Origin: Alkaliphilus transvaalensis ATCC 700919
GTDB lineage: Bacteria > Bacillota > Clostridia > Peptostreptococcales > Natronincolaceae
Length of the DNA: 64,000 nt
Direction: 5' to 3'
NCBI RefSeq assembly: GCF_000621485.1
Contig: NZ_KK211288.1
Span: forward strand, 61,472-125,471
Positions 29,323 through 37,639 of the stretch are shown piece after piece. A program made the position numbers and the translations under genes. The notes under the pieces are model-generated. The model saw only the letters and a list, made by a program, of their open reading frames with translations, was not told where the DNA came from and made no database searches. Each line of letters opens with the position of its first letter. Position 1 is the stretch's first letter.

Positions 29323-29934
29323 TTACTTACCTCCTAGCTTATCTGCTAATGCTACCTTTAATTTTTCTAGCGCCTTTCCCCGATGGCTAATTTTGTTTTT
29401 AATCTCTGAATCTAACTCCCCAAAGGTTTTTTGATATTCAGGCACGATAAATAATGGATCATAACCAAACCCATTTTCTCCAGAGAGTTGAAAACCGATT
29501 AATCCTTCACACTCTCCCCTTAAAACAATTGTTTCTCCATTAGGAAAAACTGCTGCCATAGCACAAACGAATCTACCGGTTCGCTCTTTTAGGTCTACAC
29601 CTTCTAGCAAACCTAATAATTTTTCATTATTTTTTTCATCCGTAGCACCCTCACCGGAAAAACGGGCCGAATAAATCCCTGGGGCTTTATTAATATAATC
29701 CACCTCTAAGCCCGAGTCATCTGCTATTGCCAATTGTCCAGTTTTCTCCATAACTGTCCTAGCTTTTATAATTGCATTTTCTTCAAAAGTATCTCCGTCT
29801 TCAATAATTTCAAGTCCCTCTAAACCAAAATCCTTCATAGACTTGATCTCAAGGGAGAAATCTTCCAATATTTTAGCTATCTCTTTTAATTTCTTCTGAT
29901 TTCCTGTAGCGACAATTGCAACGCTTGTATTCAT
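29323..29934 (-). CDS. rdgB: XTP/dITP pyrophosphatase
   Basis: A HAM1/RdgB-family housecleaning enzyme that hydrolyses deaminated purine nucleoside triphosphates (XTP, dITP) to monophosphates. The 203-residue protein shows IVATGNQKKLKEI, ADDSGLEVDYINKAPG, FGYDPLF and the C-terminal SHRGKAL. The ATG at 29934 best fits the AGGTAGGTGAT ribosome site; in-frame starts up to 29943 are possible. It follows rph by 22 bases. Confidence 0.95.
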   Translation of the reverse strand: MNTSVAIVATGNQKKLKEIAKILEDFSLEIKSMKDFGLEGLEIIEDGDTFEENAIIKARTVMEKTGQLAIADDSGLEVDYINKAPGIYSARFSGEGATDEKNNEKLLGLLEGVDLKERTGRFVCAMAAVFPNGETIVLRGECEGLIGFQLSGENGFGYDPLFIVPEYQKTFGELDSEIKNKISHRGKALEKLKVALADKLGGK

Positions 29935-29956
29935 ATCCATCACCTACCTATGTATT

Positions 29957-30697
29957 TTAAACACCTAATTCAGCTATAATCCCTCCAAGGGCTTGTTTTT
30001 GAAGCTGGATTAAATGTTGGTTTCCAAGCTCCCCTAGACGTAACATTTCCATTAAATCTTCCCTAGTATAAGGAGATTCCTCTCCGGTTCCTTGAACCTC
30101 AACAAATTGATTATTATCAGTCATTACAATGTTCATATCTACTTTAGCAGTAGAATCTTCTTGATAGCAAAGATCTAACATCGGTTGTCCCTCTACAATT
30201 CCAACACTTATGGCTGATACCATATTCTTAATTGGTAGTTTTTCAATTACGCCCTTTTCCTTTAAGGAATTTAATGCATCTACCAAAGCCACAAAAGAGC
30301 CTGTAATTGACGCTGTTCTTGTTCCCCCATCGGCTTGAATCACATCACAATCAATCCAAATGGTACGTTCTCCAACTGCTGATAAATCAACCACTGAACG
30401 AAGAGCTCTACCAATTAATCTTTGTATTTCTTGGGTCCGTCCTTCTACCTTACCTCTACTAGATTCTCTTACTTTTCTTACTTGGGTTGACCCAGGAAGC
30501 ATTCCATATTCAGCTGTAATCCAGCCTTTACCACTATTTTTAAGAAAGTGAGGTACCCGATCTTCTATTGTTGCTGTACAGATTACTTTAGTATCTCCCA
30601 TCTCGATTAAAACAGAACCACCCGTGTGTTTTATATAATTTCTTGTTATCTTAACAGGTCTAATCTCATCAAATTTTCTTCCATCTATCCTATTCAA
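29957..30697 (-). CDS. rph: ribonuclease PH
   Basis: A phosphate-dependent 3'-to-5' exoribonuclease that trims tRNA 3' ends. The 246-residue protein starts [15 protein letters not shown] and contains [30 protein letters not shown] and [11 protein letters not shown]. The start is a TTG at 30697. It heads the rph-rdgB-phosphoesterase unit. Confidence 0.96.
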   Translation of the reverse strand: MNRIDGRKFDEIRPVKITRNYIKHTGGSVLIEMGDTKVICTATIEDRVPHFLKNSGKGWITAEYGMLPGSTQVRKVRESSRGKVEGRTQEIQRLIGRALRSVVDLSAVGERTIWIDCDVIQADGGTRTASITGSFVALVDALNSLKEKGVIEKLPIKNMVSAISVGIVEGQPMLDLCYQEDSTAKVDMNIVMTDNNQFVEVQGTGEESPYTREDLMEMLRLGELGNQHLIQLQKQALGGIIAELGV

Positions 30698-30811
30698 ACT
30701 ACCCCATCCTCTCTCTTTATGTTATCCTATATAGTTTTATCATTTAGTATTGTATCATACTTTCCATATTTTTGTTGTAAAAGTTAAGAGATTGCCACTA
30801 ATTTAAAAGAA

Positions 30812-30855
30812 ATACCAGCTTAATCTACGTATTAGAACATGTAGATAGCCGGTAT
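30812..30855 (-). terminator. terminator after gerM
   Basis: Long hairpin (ATACC...GGTAT outer arms, ATCTAC/GTAGAT inner arms) followed by TTTCTTTT on the minus strand. Confidence 0.75.
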
Positions 30856-30885
30856 CTTAATATGTAATCAAATTATATAGACAAA

Positions 30886-31878
30886 TTAAAAGGGATTAGT
30901 ATATGACGGTAAATTTAAATTTACTCCAGATGATAATTCTATTTCACTTCCTCCAGATAAAATTCTTACTTGTGAAATGCTAGGCTCAATTTCCTTTAAT
31001 GTAAAACCCAGCTCATACACTAAGGATTGCTGTAAGTCTTTATTATTGGGCATTCTTTTAATCTCTGCCGTAAAATCAATATAGGCAATCCCTTCTTTAA
31101 CAAAGACATCATTTACTAAAACACCTTCTGGTAGCTCACTATACAAACCAGACCCTTCTGGTGCTCCTTCTAGTTGAGCAACGATGGCAGATTTTATATC
31201 TACTTTTAACCCTTGTATTCTCTTCGTTACCGGAACATAATAGCTATCCATTCCGTTGTTTGTAGATTTATAATAGACTACAACAGGAATGTTATTATCA
31301 TCTATAATACCCGATAAATTAATGTTTTCTCTTTGTAATGGTAGGTCTACCCTTGTGCCAAATTTCAATTGATTTAGGACTTCACCGTTAACTAAAATCT
31401 GTACTTGGTCAATTGATTCAAATTCAGTTAAGGTATAGACAATAGATTGAACAATTGCCTGTTCTTCAACCTCGGTAGCATAATTAAGTAGTTTTTCATT
31501 AAAATCTACTTTACTTAAGCCATCATTAATAGATATGCCTATAACTTCTGTATCTTCTGGCAGAATTGGTAGTAAACCCACAGCTTGCAGATCTTCCCTT
31601 AAAAATTCTTCATCCACTAATTTTCTTAAGGCACCCCTTGCAATCCCTTCTTCCCAAGGGATTTTTTTCATGACAGGAATCAACATGCCTTTTTCATCAC
31701 GATAATATAATACTGTTTCCCTCATGCCATCTTGAGCGTGCTCTCCATGATCAATGATTAGACTTACATCAAGGTCTTCCCTATCCCCTAAAAGCATTGT
31801 CAGGGGATTTTGACAAGCTGCAAGCAAAGTTACAAGGCATACGACAATTAAAACATTAAACCATTTGAACTTTTTCAT
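30886..31878 (-). CDS. gerM: GerM-type sporulation/germination lipoprotein
   Basis: A 330-residue lipoprotein with lipobox TLLAAC (Cys about residue 22) and two GerMN domains in tandem (about 50-180 and 195-325). Each has the pattern Y-Y-R/K near its start, a G-[AL]-R/S-A-L/I segment, and a V-x-G-x-A/L-x-[IV]-D-[FL] strand (LSKVDFNEKLL, IAYIDFTAEI). GerM in Bacillus localises to the engulfing septum and stabilises the SpoIIIA-SpoIIQ complex. This fits the spore-forming host. Confidence 0.85.
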   Translation of the reverse strand: MKKFKWFNVLIVVCLVTLLAACQNPLTMLLGDREDLDVSLIIDHGEHAQDGMRETVLYYRDEKGMLIPVMKKIPWEEGIARGALRKLVDEEFLREDLQAVGLLPILPEDTEVIGISINDGLSKVDFNEKLLNYATEVEEQAIVQSIVYTLTEFESIDQVQILVNGEVLNQLKFGTRVDLPLQRENINLSGIIDDNNIPVVVYYKSTNNGMDSYYVPVTKRIQGLKVDIKSAIVAQLEGAPEGSGLYSELPEGVLVNDVFVKEGIAYIDFTAEIKRMPNNKDLQQSLVYELGFTLKEIEPSISQVRILSGGSEIELSSGVNLNLPSYTNPF

Positions 31879-31972
31879 TAAATATTGTCCCCCTCAATTA
31901 ATATAAGATCAATTTAGAATCAAAGCCCATAGGACTTTTATATATTATATTATTGAGGTTTCTTATGTATGC

Positions 31973-32494
31973 TTATTTCTTCTTAGCTCCAGCAAAATAT
32001 CCCCCTCGTATTGAACGGGTATCCATAACTGTAATAAAGGCATTTTTATCATGCTCATCAATTGTTTTATAAAGTTTTCCTAAGCTTTTCCGTTGCAGTG
32101 TAACATTAATCAAGTGTCTCATCCCTTGTCTTCCATAGCCTTCAAACACTGTAACTCCAAAACCTTCACCCCTTAAGGTGCTTACCAACTTCATTACTTC
32201 GTGATCAGTAATTACTTGTACAATAATATTCCCCAAAGCCATCTTTTCTTCAAGAAAAACCCCCATATAATTACCTGTAGCAAAGCCTAAAGCGTAGACG
32301 ATTACATTAATTGGGTTATCTAAACCACTTAAAACCTTCCCTATAGCTAGAACATAAATAATAATTTCAAAGAAGCCTATTAATGCGGCTTGTTTACGCC
32401 TTCCTCTGACCACCATAATCATTCTAATGGTGGCCATACTAACATCCGTTAACCTAGCGAAAAAAATAAATAAATATCCACCTAATAATTCCAT
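31973..32494 (-). CDS. UPF0316 (DUF5698/DUF2179) membrane protein
   Basis: A 173-residue protein with about three membrane segments in the first 90 residues (FIFFARLTDVSMATIRMIMVVRG, then FFEIIIYVLAIGKVL, then VIVYALGFATGNYMGVFLEE) and a soluble C-terminal DUF2179 domain (about 90-170). The family has no established function. GGAGGA precedes the ATG. Confidence 0.88.
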   Translation of the reverse strand: MELLGGYLFIFFARLTDVSMATIRMIMVVRGRRKQAALIGFFEIIIYVLAIGKVLSGLDNPINVIVYALGFATGNYMGVFLEEKMALGNIIVQVITDHEVMKLVSTLRGEGFGVTVFEGYGRQGMRHLINVTLQRKSLGKLYKTIDEHDKNAFITVMDTRSIRGGYFAGAKKK

Positions 32495-32629
32495 AATCGC
32501 TCCTCCTAAAAAATTATTTGTTATTTTATATATTCTTCCTTTTACTTCATTTTAATCAGGACATAAAGAAAAGGCCCATAAGAATGACCTTTATCATCTG
32601 TTAATCTTAGCAATTAATTACCGAGAAAA

Positions 32630-32665
32630 GCCAGCTCCCATGTATTTCTACACTATTTGGCTGGC
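32630..32665 (-). terminator. terminator after amidase gene
   Basis: GCCAGC/GCTGGC stem followed by TTTTCTC on the minus strand. Confidence 0.7.
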
Positions 32666-32712
32666 TATTCTCCTGCTAAAAAAATTTCTTAATACTCTAA
32701 CAGATTTTAATT

Positions 32713-34773
32713 TTATTTAAATTTAGTTTCTTCAAAGTACTTAACAATAGCATTAAACATTGATACAGCAATTTTTTGTCGATACTCCGGTGAGTTCATT
32801 AGAGACTCTTCCCTTTGGTTTGATAAAAAACCTATTTCCGATAATACAGCAGGCATTCTTGTTTCTCTAATGACATGGAAATTTTGAGCTTTTGCCCCAC
32901 GACTACGGGCACCTGTCTCCTTAATCATTTCGTCTTGGAAAATTTCTGCTAATCTCTTATTTAAGGCAGCGTCTCTACCGTTTGTAGATGTTGCAAAATA
33001 ATAATTCTCGATTCCTTCTGCACTATGATTTGTAGCAGAATTGGCATGGACACTTACGAAAATATCTCCATTTAACTGATTAGCAACTGCAACTCTATCT
33101 TGTAGAGAAATAGTTGTATTTCCAGTCCTTGTCATATAGGTTCTAAATCCAGCCTCTAATAATAGCTTATTTAAACGTTGGGATACATCCAGTACGATGT
33201 CAGATTCTTTAATCTTTAATCTAGGTGAAATAGCCCCTGGATCATTTCCTCCATGACCCGGATCGATAACCACTAGAACTTCCCGATATTTATTGGTATT
33301 CCTAATCTCTAAAACTAAATCTTTTGTATTTAAAGATGAAACTACCCGGTGTTCTACTTCATTTTCAAGATGAATTAGCAACTTATAGTTACTATTATTT
33401 CCATTAGTATCAATTATGACGTTTTTAATTAAATGATCATTAACAGCTAAATTACTAAACTCAAAGTCGATTGCATTTTTAGGAACTAAAATCTCTAACG
33501 TATTGGTGTTAGGAATTCGTCTTACTTGATATTGGGTTGTTGTATTGCCCCTTAAGGTTAATCTTGAAGTGGTCCAACTGGTGGCCTCATAAGATAGTCT
33601 TTCATAGGGCTTCCCTTCTAGGTGGACAGTCAACTGATTATTTTTAACATCTACATGAAATTCTTCATATTTATCTTTAGTCTGTAGATCAATCACAATT
33701 CTTACGACTTGATCATCGGGGGTATAAAACTGTGCTGCATCAAATTGAGAGACCCTAACACTTTTTGCCACCTTACCATTTACATCAAGTTGATAATTTG
33801 ATCCACTTAGGTTTGCATCCATTATATCTACAACCAACCGTTCAGGATTATTCAGTCTTAAAACATTATAATTACTTACATTTCCACCCTCAATTACGAC
33901 TACTTCCTTCATGTTCTGTTGTTCTACCCTTACATTACTTACATTGTTGGCGAAACTAATTACCATTTCTCCAGAAGCTTGATCATAATGAACTTTATGG
34001 GGAACAGTTTGCTCTAACTCTAAAACAACACGGGTCTGGCTATTGTTTTGTGAGACTCTTACTGCTTTAGCTAAGCTATTGGATACTGCTAATCGATAGC
34101 TCCCGTCAGCTAAGAGATTTCTTTTATCCTCTAGGTCAAATCTAACATTTTGTAGATCTATAATTAAACGGGTAGGATTCGATAAAAAAGATTCTTTAAA
34201 TTGAACTTCTTTACCAGTTTTGATTCTTACCTCTGGGTAATAGCCATTTGAAATGACGTTAATTGCCGATGCCCTCACCGACTCTTGTACAGGCGGTGCA
34301 TAGGTTAGCATAACCGTTTGGGTTCCACTATTCCATTCTACTCCTAACCCAAGGTTTTCTGCAACAAAACGTATCGGAACCATTGTACGATTGTCTATTA
34401 ACTTTGGTGGAACGCCATCTGGTAAATTAACACTTTGGCCATTGACTCGAGCTACACCTTCATTAATTTTAAGTACAATTATCTGACCATCCTTTGTTAC
34501 CGTTACTTCCTTTGTGGCATCATTCCATACAACATCTGCCTTAATATTTTCTATGATCACCCTTAAGGGTACTAATGTTCTATCATCATGAATTACTGGA
34601 GGTACATCCGATTGTATTAATTGATTATTAATACTTAACTTTACAGGTCTAAAATTAACCATTCTACCATCCATGGACATCTGTATCATACTATTAGCAG
34701 TGGTGGCACCATTAACTACCATAAAAGATGATAGCAACAGAATAATCAAAACAATCGACATAATTTTCCTCAT
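32713..34773 (-). CDS. N-acetylmuramoyl-L-alanine amidase with stalk and AMIN domains
   Basis: An exported 686-residue cell-wall hydrolase. It has a signal peptide (about 1-22), a copper amine oxidase-like stalk domain (about 35-155; DDRTLVPLRVI, DNRTMVPIRFVAENL), two or three AMIN-type repeats (about 165-480; ATRLIIDLQNV-like and ERLVVDIMDANL) and a C-terminal Amidase_3 domain (about 500-682). All zinc/catalytic residues are visible: His in IDPGHGGNDPG, Glu in IKESDIV, His in VSVHANS and Glu in LSEIGFLSN. It cleaves the MurNAc-L-Ala bond. Two Spo0A-box-like sequences lie upstream (34805-34811, 34840-34846). Confidence 0.94.
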   Translation of the reverse strand: MRKIMSIVLIILLLSSFMVVNGATTANSMIQMSMDGRMVNFRPVKLSINNQLIQSDVPPVIHDDRTLVPLRVIIENIKADVVWNDATKEVTVTKDGQIIVLKINEGVARVNGQSVNLPDGVPPKLIDNRTMVPIRFVAENLGLGVEWNSGTQTVMLTYAPPVQESVRASAINVISNGYYPEVRIKTGKEVQFKESFLSNPTRLIIDLQNVRFDLEDKRNLLADGSYRLAVSNSLAKAVRVSQNNSQTRVVLELEQTVPHKVHYDQASGEMVISFANNVSNVRVEQQNMKEVVVIEGGNVSNYNVLRLNNPERLVVDIMDANLSGSNYQLDVNGKVAKSVRVSQFDAAQFYTPDDQVVRIVIDLQTKDKYEEFHVDVKNNQLTVHLEGKPYERLSYEATSWTTSRLTLRGNTTTQYQVRRIPNTNTLEILVPKNAIDFEFSNLAVNDHLIKNVIIDTNGNNSNYKLLIHLENEVEHRVVSSLNTKDLVLEIRNTNKYREVLVVIDPGHGGNDPGAISPRLKIKESDIVLDVSQRLNKLLLEAGFRTYMTRTGNTTISLQDRVAVANQLNGDIFVSVHANSATNHSAEGIENYYFATSTNGRDAALNKRLAEIFQDEMIKETGARSRGAKAQNFHVIRETRMPAVLSEIGFLSNQREESLMNSPEYRQKIAVSMFNAIVKYFEETKFK

Positions 34774-35026
34774 TTACTTGTCCCCCTTTGACGATTTCTA
34801 CATATGTCGAATCCTGCCTTGATGTCGTACTTTTATCCCTTCGACACTAATTTACAAACCAGCGATTTTCAACATTTTCCTTCTATTTTTTCAACTCTAC
34901 TATAGTTATATCATTACATAAAAACATATTCAACATAATCCAGCAATTGTAATGAACATGTAATAATGACCCTCAGTTGTAATACTGGAAAATATTATAT
35001 TTTTATCTTATATTAACAGCAAATAT

Positions 35027-35611
35027 TTATTGACAGAAAATTTCTTTCCACTCACTTAAGGTTAAAACCCTATGATCAGAAATAATATATTTCACCTCAA
35101 TATTTTCAGGAGGAATCGAATGTAAAATTAATACTTCTGCATCGTATCCATCTTTTTTATCAAATCTTTTTTCTAAATTATCTATAAAGCTTAAGGAAGT
35201 ATCCCAATATTCTCTTACTGAAGCAACGCCTTGTTTTTTCATATATTTAGAAGCTGATTTAAACATCTCTACATCCTTTAGTATAAAGGGTTCATAGATC
35301 TGATTTCCTCTATTTTCATTGGCTATCCAACAATGTTCTGGTATGATCTTTACTGCTAATACCACTGAATGGGAATGAAAAACTGGAACACTTTTATAAT
35401 TCATTGAAGCAAAAATAGCCTTTTTCCTACTAACCCATATAGGTATATTATGATTACGGTGATCGTCTATAAATTGATGAAAATCGTAATATTTTTCTTT
35501 GTATGTAACTTTATCATCGTACTTAATACCCTGCTGAAGGATTTTGTTTAAATCATTAATAGTGGCAATATGGTAAACAACTCCAGTTTCAGTATAATCT
35601 TTAAAAAGCAT
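35027..35611 (-). CDS. unrecognised protein, possible ADP-ribosyltransferase-like fold
   Basis: A 194-residue soluble protein. The N-terminal VVYHIATINDLNKILQQGIK, the central PIWVSRKKAIFAS and the C-terminal GYDAEVLILHSIPPENIEVKYI follow the pattern of the DarT/RES/KptA-like ART fold (H-x-T...L..I...G at the start; AEVLI..xIPPE..I near the end). This is a weak pattern match. There is no macrodomain antitoxin next to it, which argues against a classical DarTG system. The gene stands alone, divergent from the small Cys-rich gene. Confidence 0.5.
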   Translation of the reverse strand: MLFKDYTETGVVYHIATINDLNKILQQGIKYDDKVTYKEKYYDFHQFIDDHRNHNIPIWVSRKKAIFASMNYKSVPVFHSHSVVLAVKIIPEHCWIANENRGNQIYEPFILKDVEMFKSASKYMKKQGVASVREYWDTSLSFIDNLEKRFDKKDGYDAEVLILHSIPPENIEVKYIISDHRVLTLSEWKEIFCQ

Positions 35612-35700
35612 TATCTCACCCCGATTTTTTATAAAGTAGCAATAATTACAATGAATGCTCCTGAGTATTAATCATAAAATATACATAGGAGGTGGTCTTC

Positions 35701-35859
35701 ATGATAACAATTTGTTGCAACAATCCCTGTCTTCATGAAAAGGATGGAAACTGTACATTAACCCACGTTACATCAGTCTCTCAACCACTGAAAAATTCCT
35801 GTGCATATTTCATCAAAAAAACAGAGAAGCCTCAACAAAAATATTCAAAATTATTATAG
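35701..35859 (+). CDS. small Cys-rich protein
   Basis: A 52-residue protein with GGAGGTGG upstream of its ATG. It has the pattern ICCNNPCLHEKDGNCTLTHV...NSCAYFIKK, with five cysteines in C-C-x3-C-x7-C-x16-C spacing. Small clostridial proteins with this layout are often mis-annotated as hydroxymyristoyl-ACP dehydratase; a metal-binding role is likely but unproved. A bidirectional terminator follows. Confidence 0.7.
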   Translation: MITICCNNPCLHEKDGNCTLTHVTSVSQPLKNSCAYFIKKTEKPQQKYSKLL

Positions 35860-35900
35860 GCCATTCCCACAGGCAATATGTAGTTTTTAAGCATAAAAAA

Positions 35901-35932
35901 AACAGTTCGAAGTTGAACTGTTAATTTTTTTA
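35901..35932. terminator. bidirectional terminator
   Basis: AACAGTTC/GAACTGTT stem with T runs on both strands; serves the Cys-rich gene (plus) and the feo operon (minus). Confidence 0.85.
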
Positions 35933-36005
35933 TCAATCTATGTTACTACAAATTTTATCATTGCTTCTAAGATTAGATAACTGCAATCTACTAAAGGCCT
36001 ATAAT

Positions 36006-37019
36006 TTAAATACCTTCACCTTTCTCCATTGAGTTTTTCAGTTGTCTTTCCATGAACTGATCTATGATTAATTGACAACCTAAGTAGATACAGCTTAATA
36101 AAAAGACAAACCAAAAAGTAACAAACCTTACTAATAGCGCCAGTGCCATTCCTTGATGTAGGGCTACGTTGAAGGGGTTTAAAAGGAATACCATACTTCC
36201 TTCAAAGGTGCCTAGACCCCCTGGCAGTAAAGGTACCATAGCAATCATATAGGTTAAATAGGTGATTACACTAATTATACCAAAGCTTAAGTCTAAACTA
36301 AGGCCTCTACTGATGATATATGCCTTTATGGCAAAGAAAAGCCAAATAAACACCGCAAAAGATAGATGCTTTAAAAAGGCTTTTATCCCTTTATTTTTTA
36401 TGGCTATCTTAACATTTTCTCTAAAACTTTCTAATCCACTAGATACTTTACTCTGTAGCTTTTTACTTAAAAATAGGTTAATTAGCCCTTTGATCTTAGC
36501 TGGGTTTTTCATAAACAAAATTAAAGTCATTAGAAACAACAGTAAAAATAAGAAGCTCCCTAATAATAGTTTACCATAAGCCCCCTGAAAACCCACCGTC
36601 ATAAAAAACCATAGAATCGAAACTAGATTAATAAGAACAAATGCAGTAAGACTGGCAGCCTTCTGCAACCCCACCATTGCTGTAGCTTGTCCAATGGAAA
36701 TATTACATTTTGTTCTGAGTAGATAAACTTTAGTTGCTTCTCCTCCTGCTTTTACCGATGGTGTAACGCTTTCTACGAAGGTTCCCGCCATATTTACATG
36801 TAGCAGTTTCTTTAAAGGTAGATTAACACCTACCTCCCGTCCCATCATTTCCCACTGTTTTGTAATGAGAAATATAGTAAATACCTGCATTAGACAAGCC
36901 CCTAGCAAAATCTTAAGATCAATAACCTTCAATGAATGAATTACCGCTTCATAATCAACCCACCATAGAATTAACAGAACTGTAAGAAAGGCTACCAGCA
37001 CCATAGCCATCTTTTTCAT
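36006..37019 (-). CDS. lysylphosphatidylglycerol synthase TM-region/UPF0104 family membrane protein
   Basis: A 337-residue integral membrane protein with about eight hydrophobic segments and family stretches ESVTPSVKAGGEATKVYLL and VPLLPGGLGTFEGSMVFLL. The family (MprF flippase domain, AglD-like) is thought to move or handle lipids; no catalytic domain is attached. GGGAGG precedes the ATG. Its start overlaps the upstream methyltransferase frame by 65 bases. It is the last gene of the feo operon. Confidence 0.85.
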   Translation of the reverse strand: MKKMAMVLVAFLTVLLILWWVDYEAVIHSLKVIDLKILLGACLMQVFTIFLITKQWEMMGREVGVNLPLKKLLHVNMAGTFVESVTPSVKAGGEATKVYLLRTKCNISIGQATAMVGLQKAASLTAFVLINLVSILWFFMTVGFQGAYGKLLLGSFLFLLLFLMTLILFMKNPAKIKGLINLFLSKKLQSKVSSGLESFRENVKIAIKNKGIKAFLKHLSFAVFIWLFFAIKAYIISRGLSLDLSFGIISVITYLTYMIAMVPLLPGGLGTFEGSMVFLLNPFNVALHQGMALALLVRFVTFWFVFLLSCIYLGCQLIIDQFMERQLKNSMEKGEGI

Positions 37020-37590
37020 AATCTAGCCCTCCCTCAGTCTTTGTAAATAGTAGTGTTTCCTTCATTGTACAATATTTTTGTTCTATACTTTTACAATTAA
37101 TACAACTATAGTCCCTTGATAAAGCAGTGTAAAATTTCCTCAAACAATCTTTAGGACTTCTGATTAATACCCTTGTACCACAAGGAGCCTTTTTCCAAAC
37201 ATTTTCAAGTATTTCTTCATGGGGTTGAGCCTGTAATGCAACGTGTATAACATTAAAAGAAGACGTATCAATTTGTTGTCCCGAAGCTAATTTAACATCA
37301 ATCTGACTCTCCATACCAAGTCTTTTAACAACTTTTTTAGCATTTTCAACTGCTGTTGGGTCAATATCCACTACTTGAACCTTGGCTCCAGTTCTTTTGG
37401 CTATTTCTAAAGCTGTACAAGGAACTGAACCTCCACCTATACAAAGTACCCGTTCATGACTTGAAATTTCACCTAGTTTAATTTCTTTTTTTACAATTTC
37501 TTTGTAGTATAGACTGCAAATATTAATCAACAAAGGAAAAGAAGAGAATAACCTCTCCAATCCCACCGTAAATGTTGGTATAATCTTCAT
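36955..37590 (-). CDS. class I SAM methyltransferase, nicotianamine-synthase-like
   Basis: A 211-residue protein with a Rossmann SAM site (VLCIGGGSVPCTALEIAKRTG, then VQVVDIDPTAVENA) and FNVIHVALQAQPHEEILENV in the position of motif IV. The pattern G-G-G-S-V-P-x-T-A-L and D-I-D-P-x-A-V is reminiscent of nicotianamine synthase/CntL enzymes, which make metallophores, but other methyltransferases share it. A C-terminal CINCKSIEQKYC could bind a metal. The last 20 codons overlap the next gene. It lies 49 bases after feoB, so a metal-related role is plausible. Confidence 0.65.
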   Translation of the reverse strand: MKIIPTFTVGLERLFSSFPLLINICSLYYKEIVKKEIKLGEISSHERVLCIGGGSVPCTALEIAKRTGAKVQVVDIDPTAVENAKKVVKRLGMESQIDVKLASGQQIDTSSFNVIHVALQAQPHEEILENVWKKAPCGTRVLIRSPKDCLRKFYTALSRDYSCINCKSIEQKYCTMKETLLFTKTEGGLDYEKDGYGAGSLSYSSVNSMVG

Positions 37591-37639
37591 CTGGCCCTCT
37601 CTCCTTTTCAGTATCGGTTTTTTTATCTTAATAATTTCA

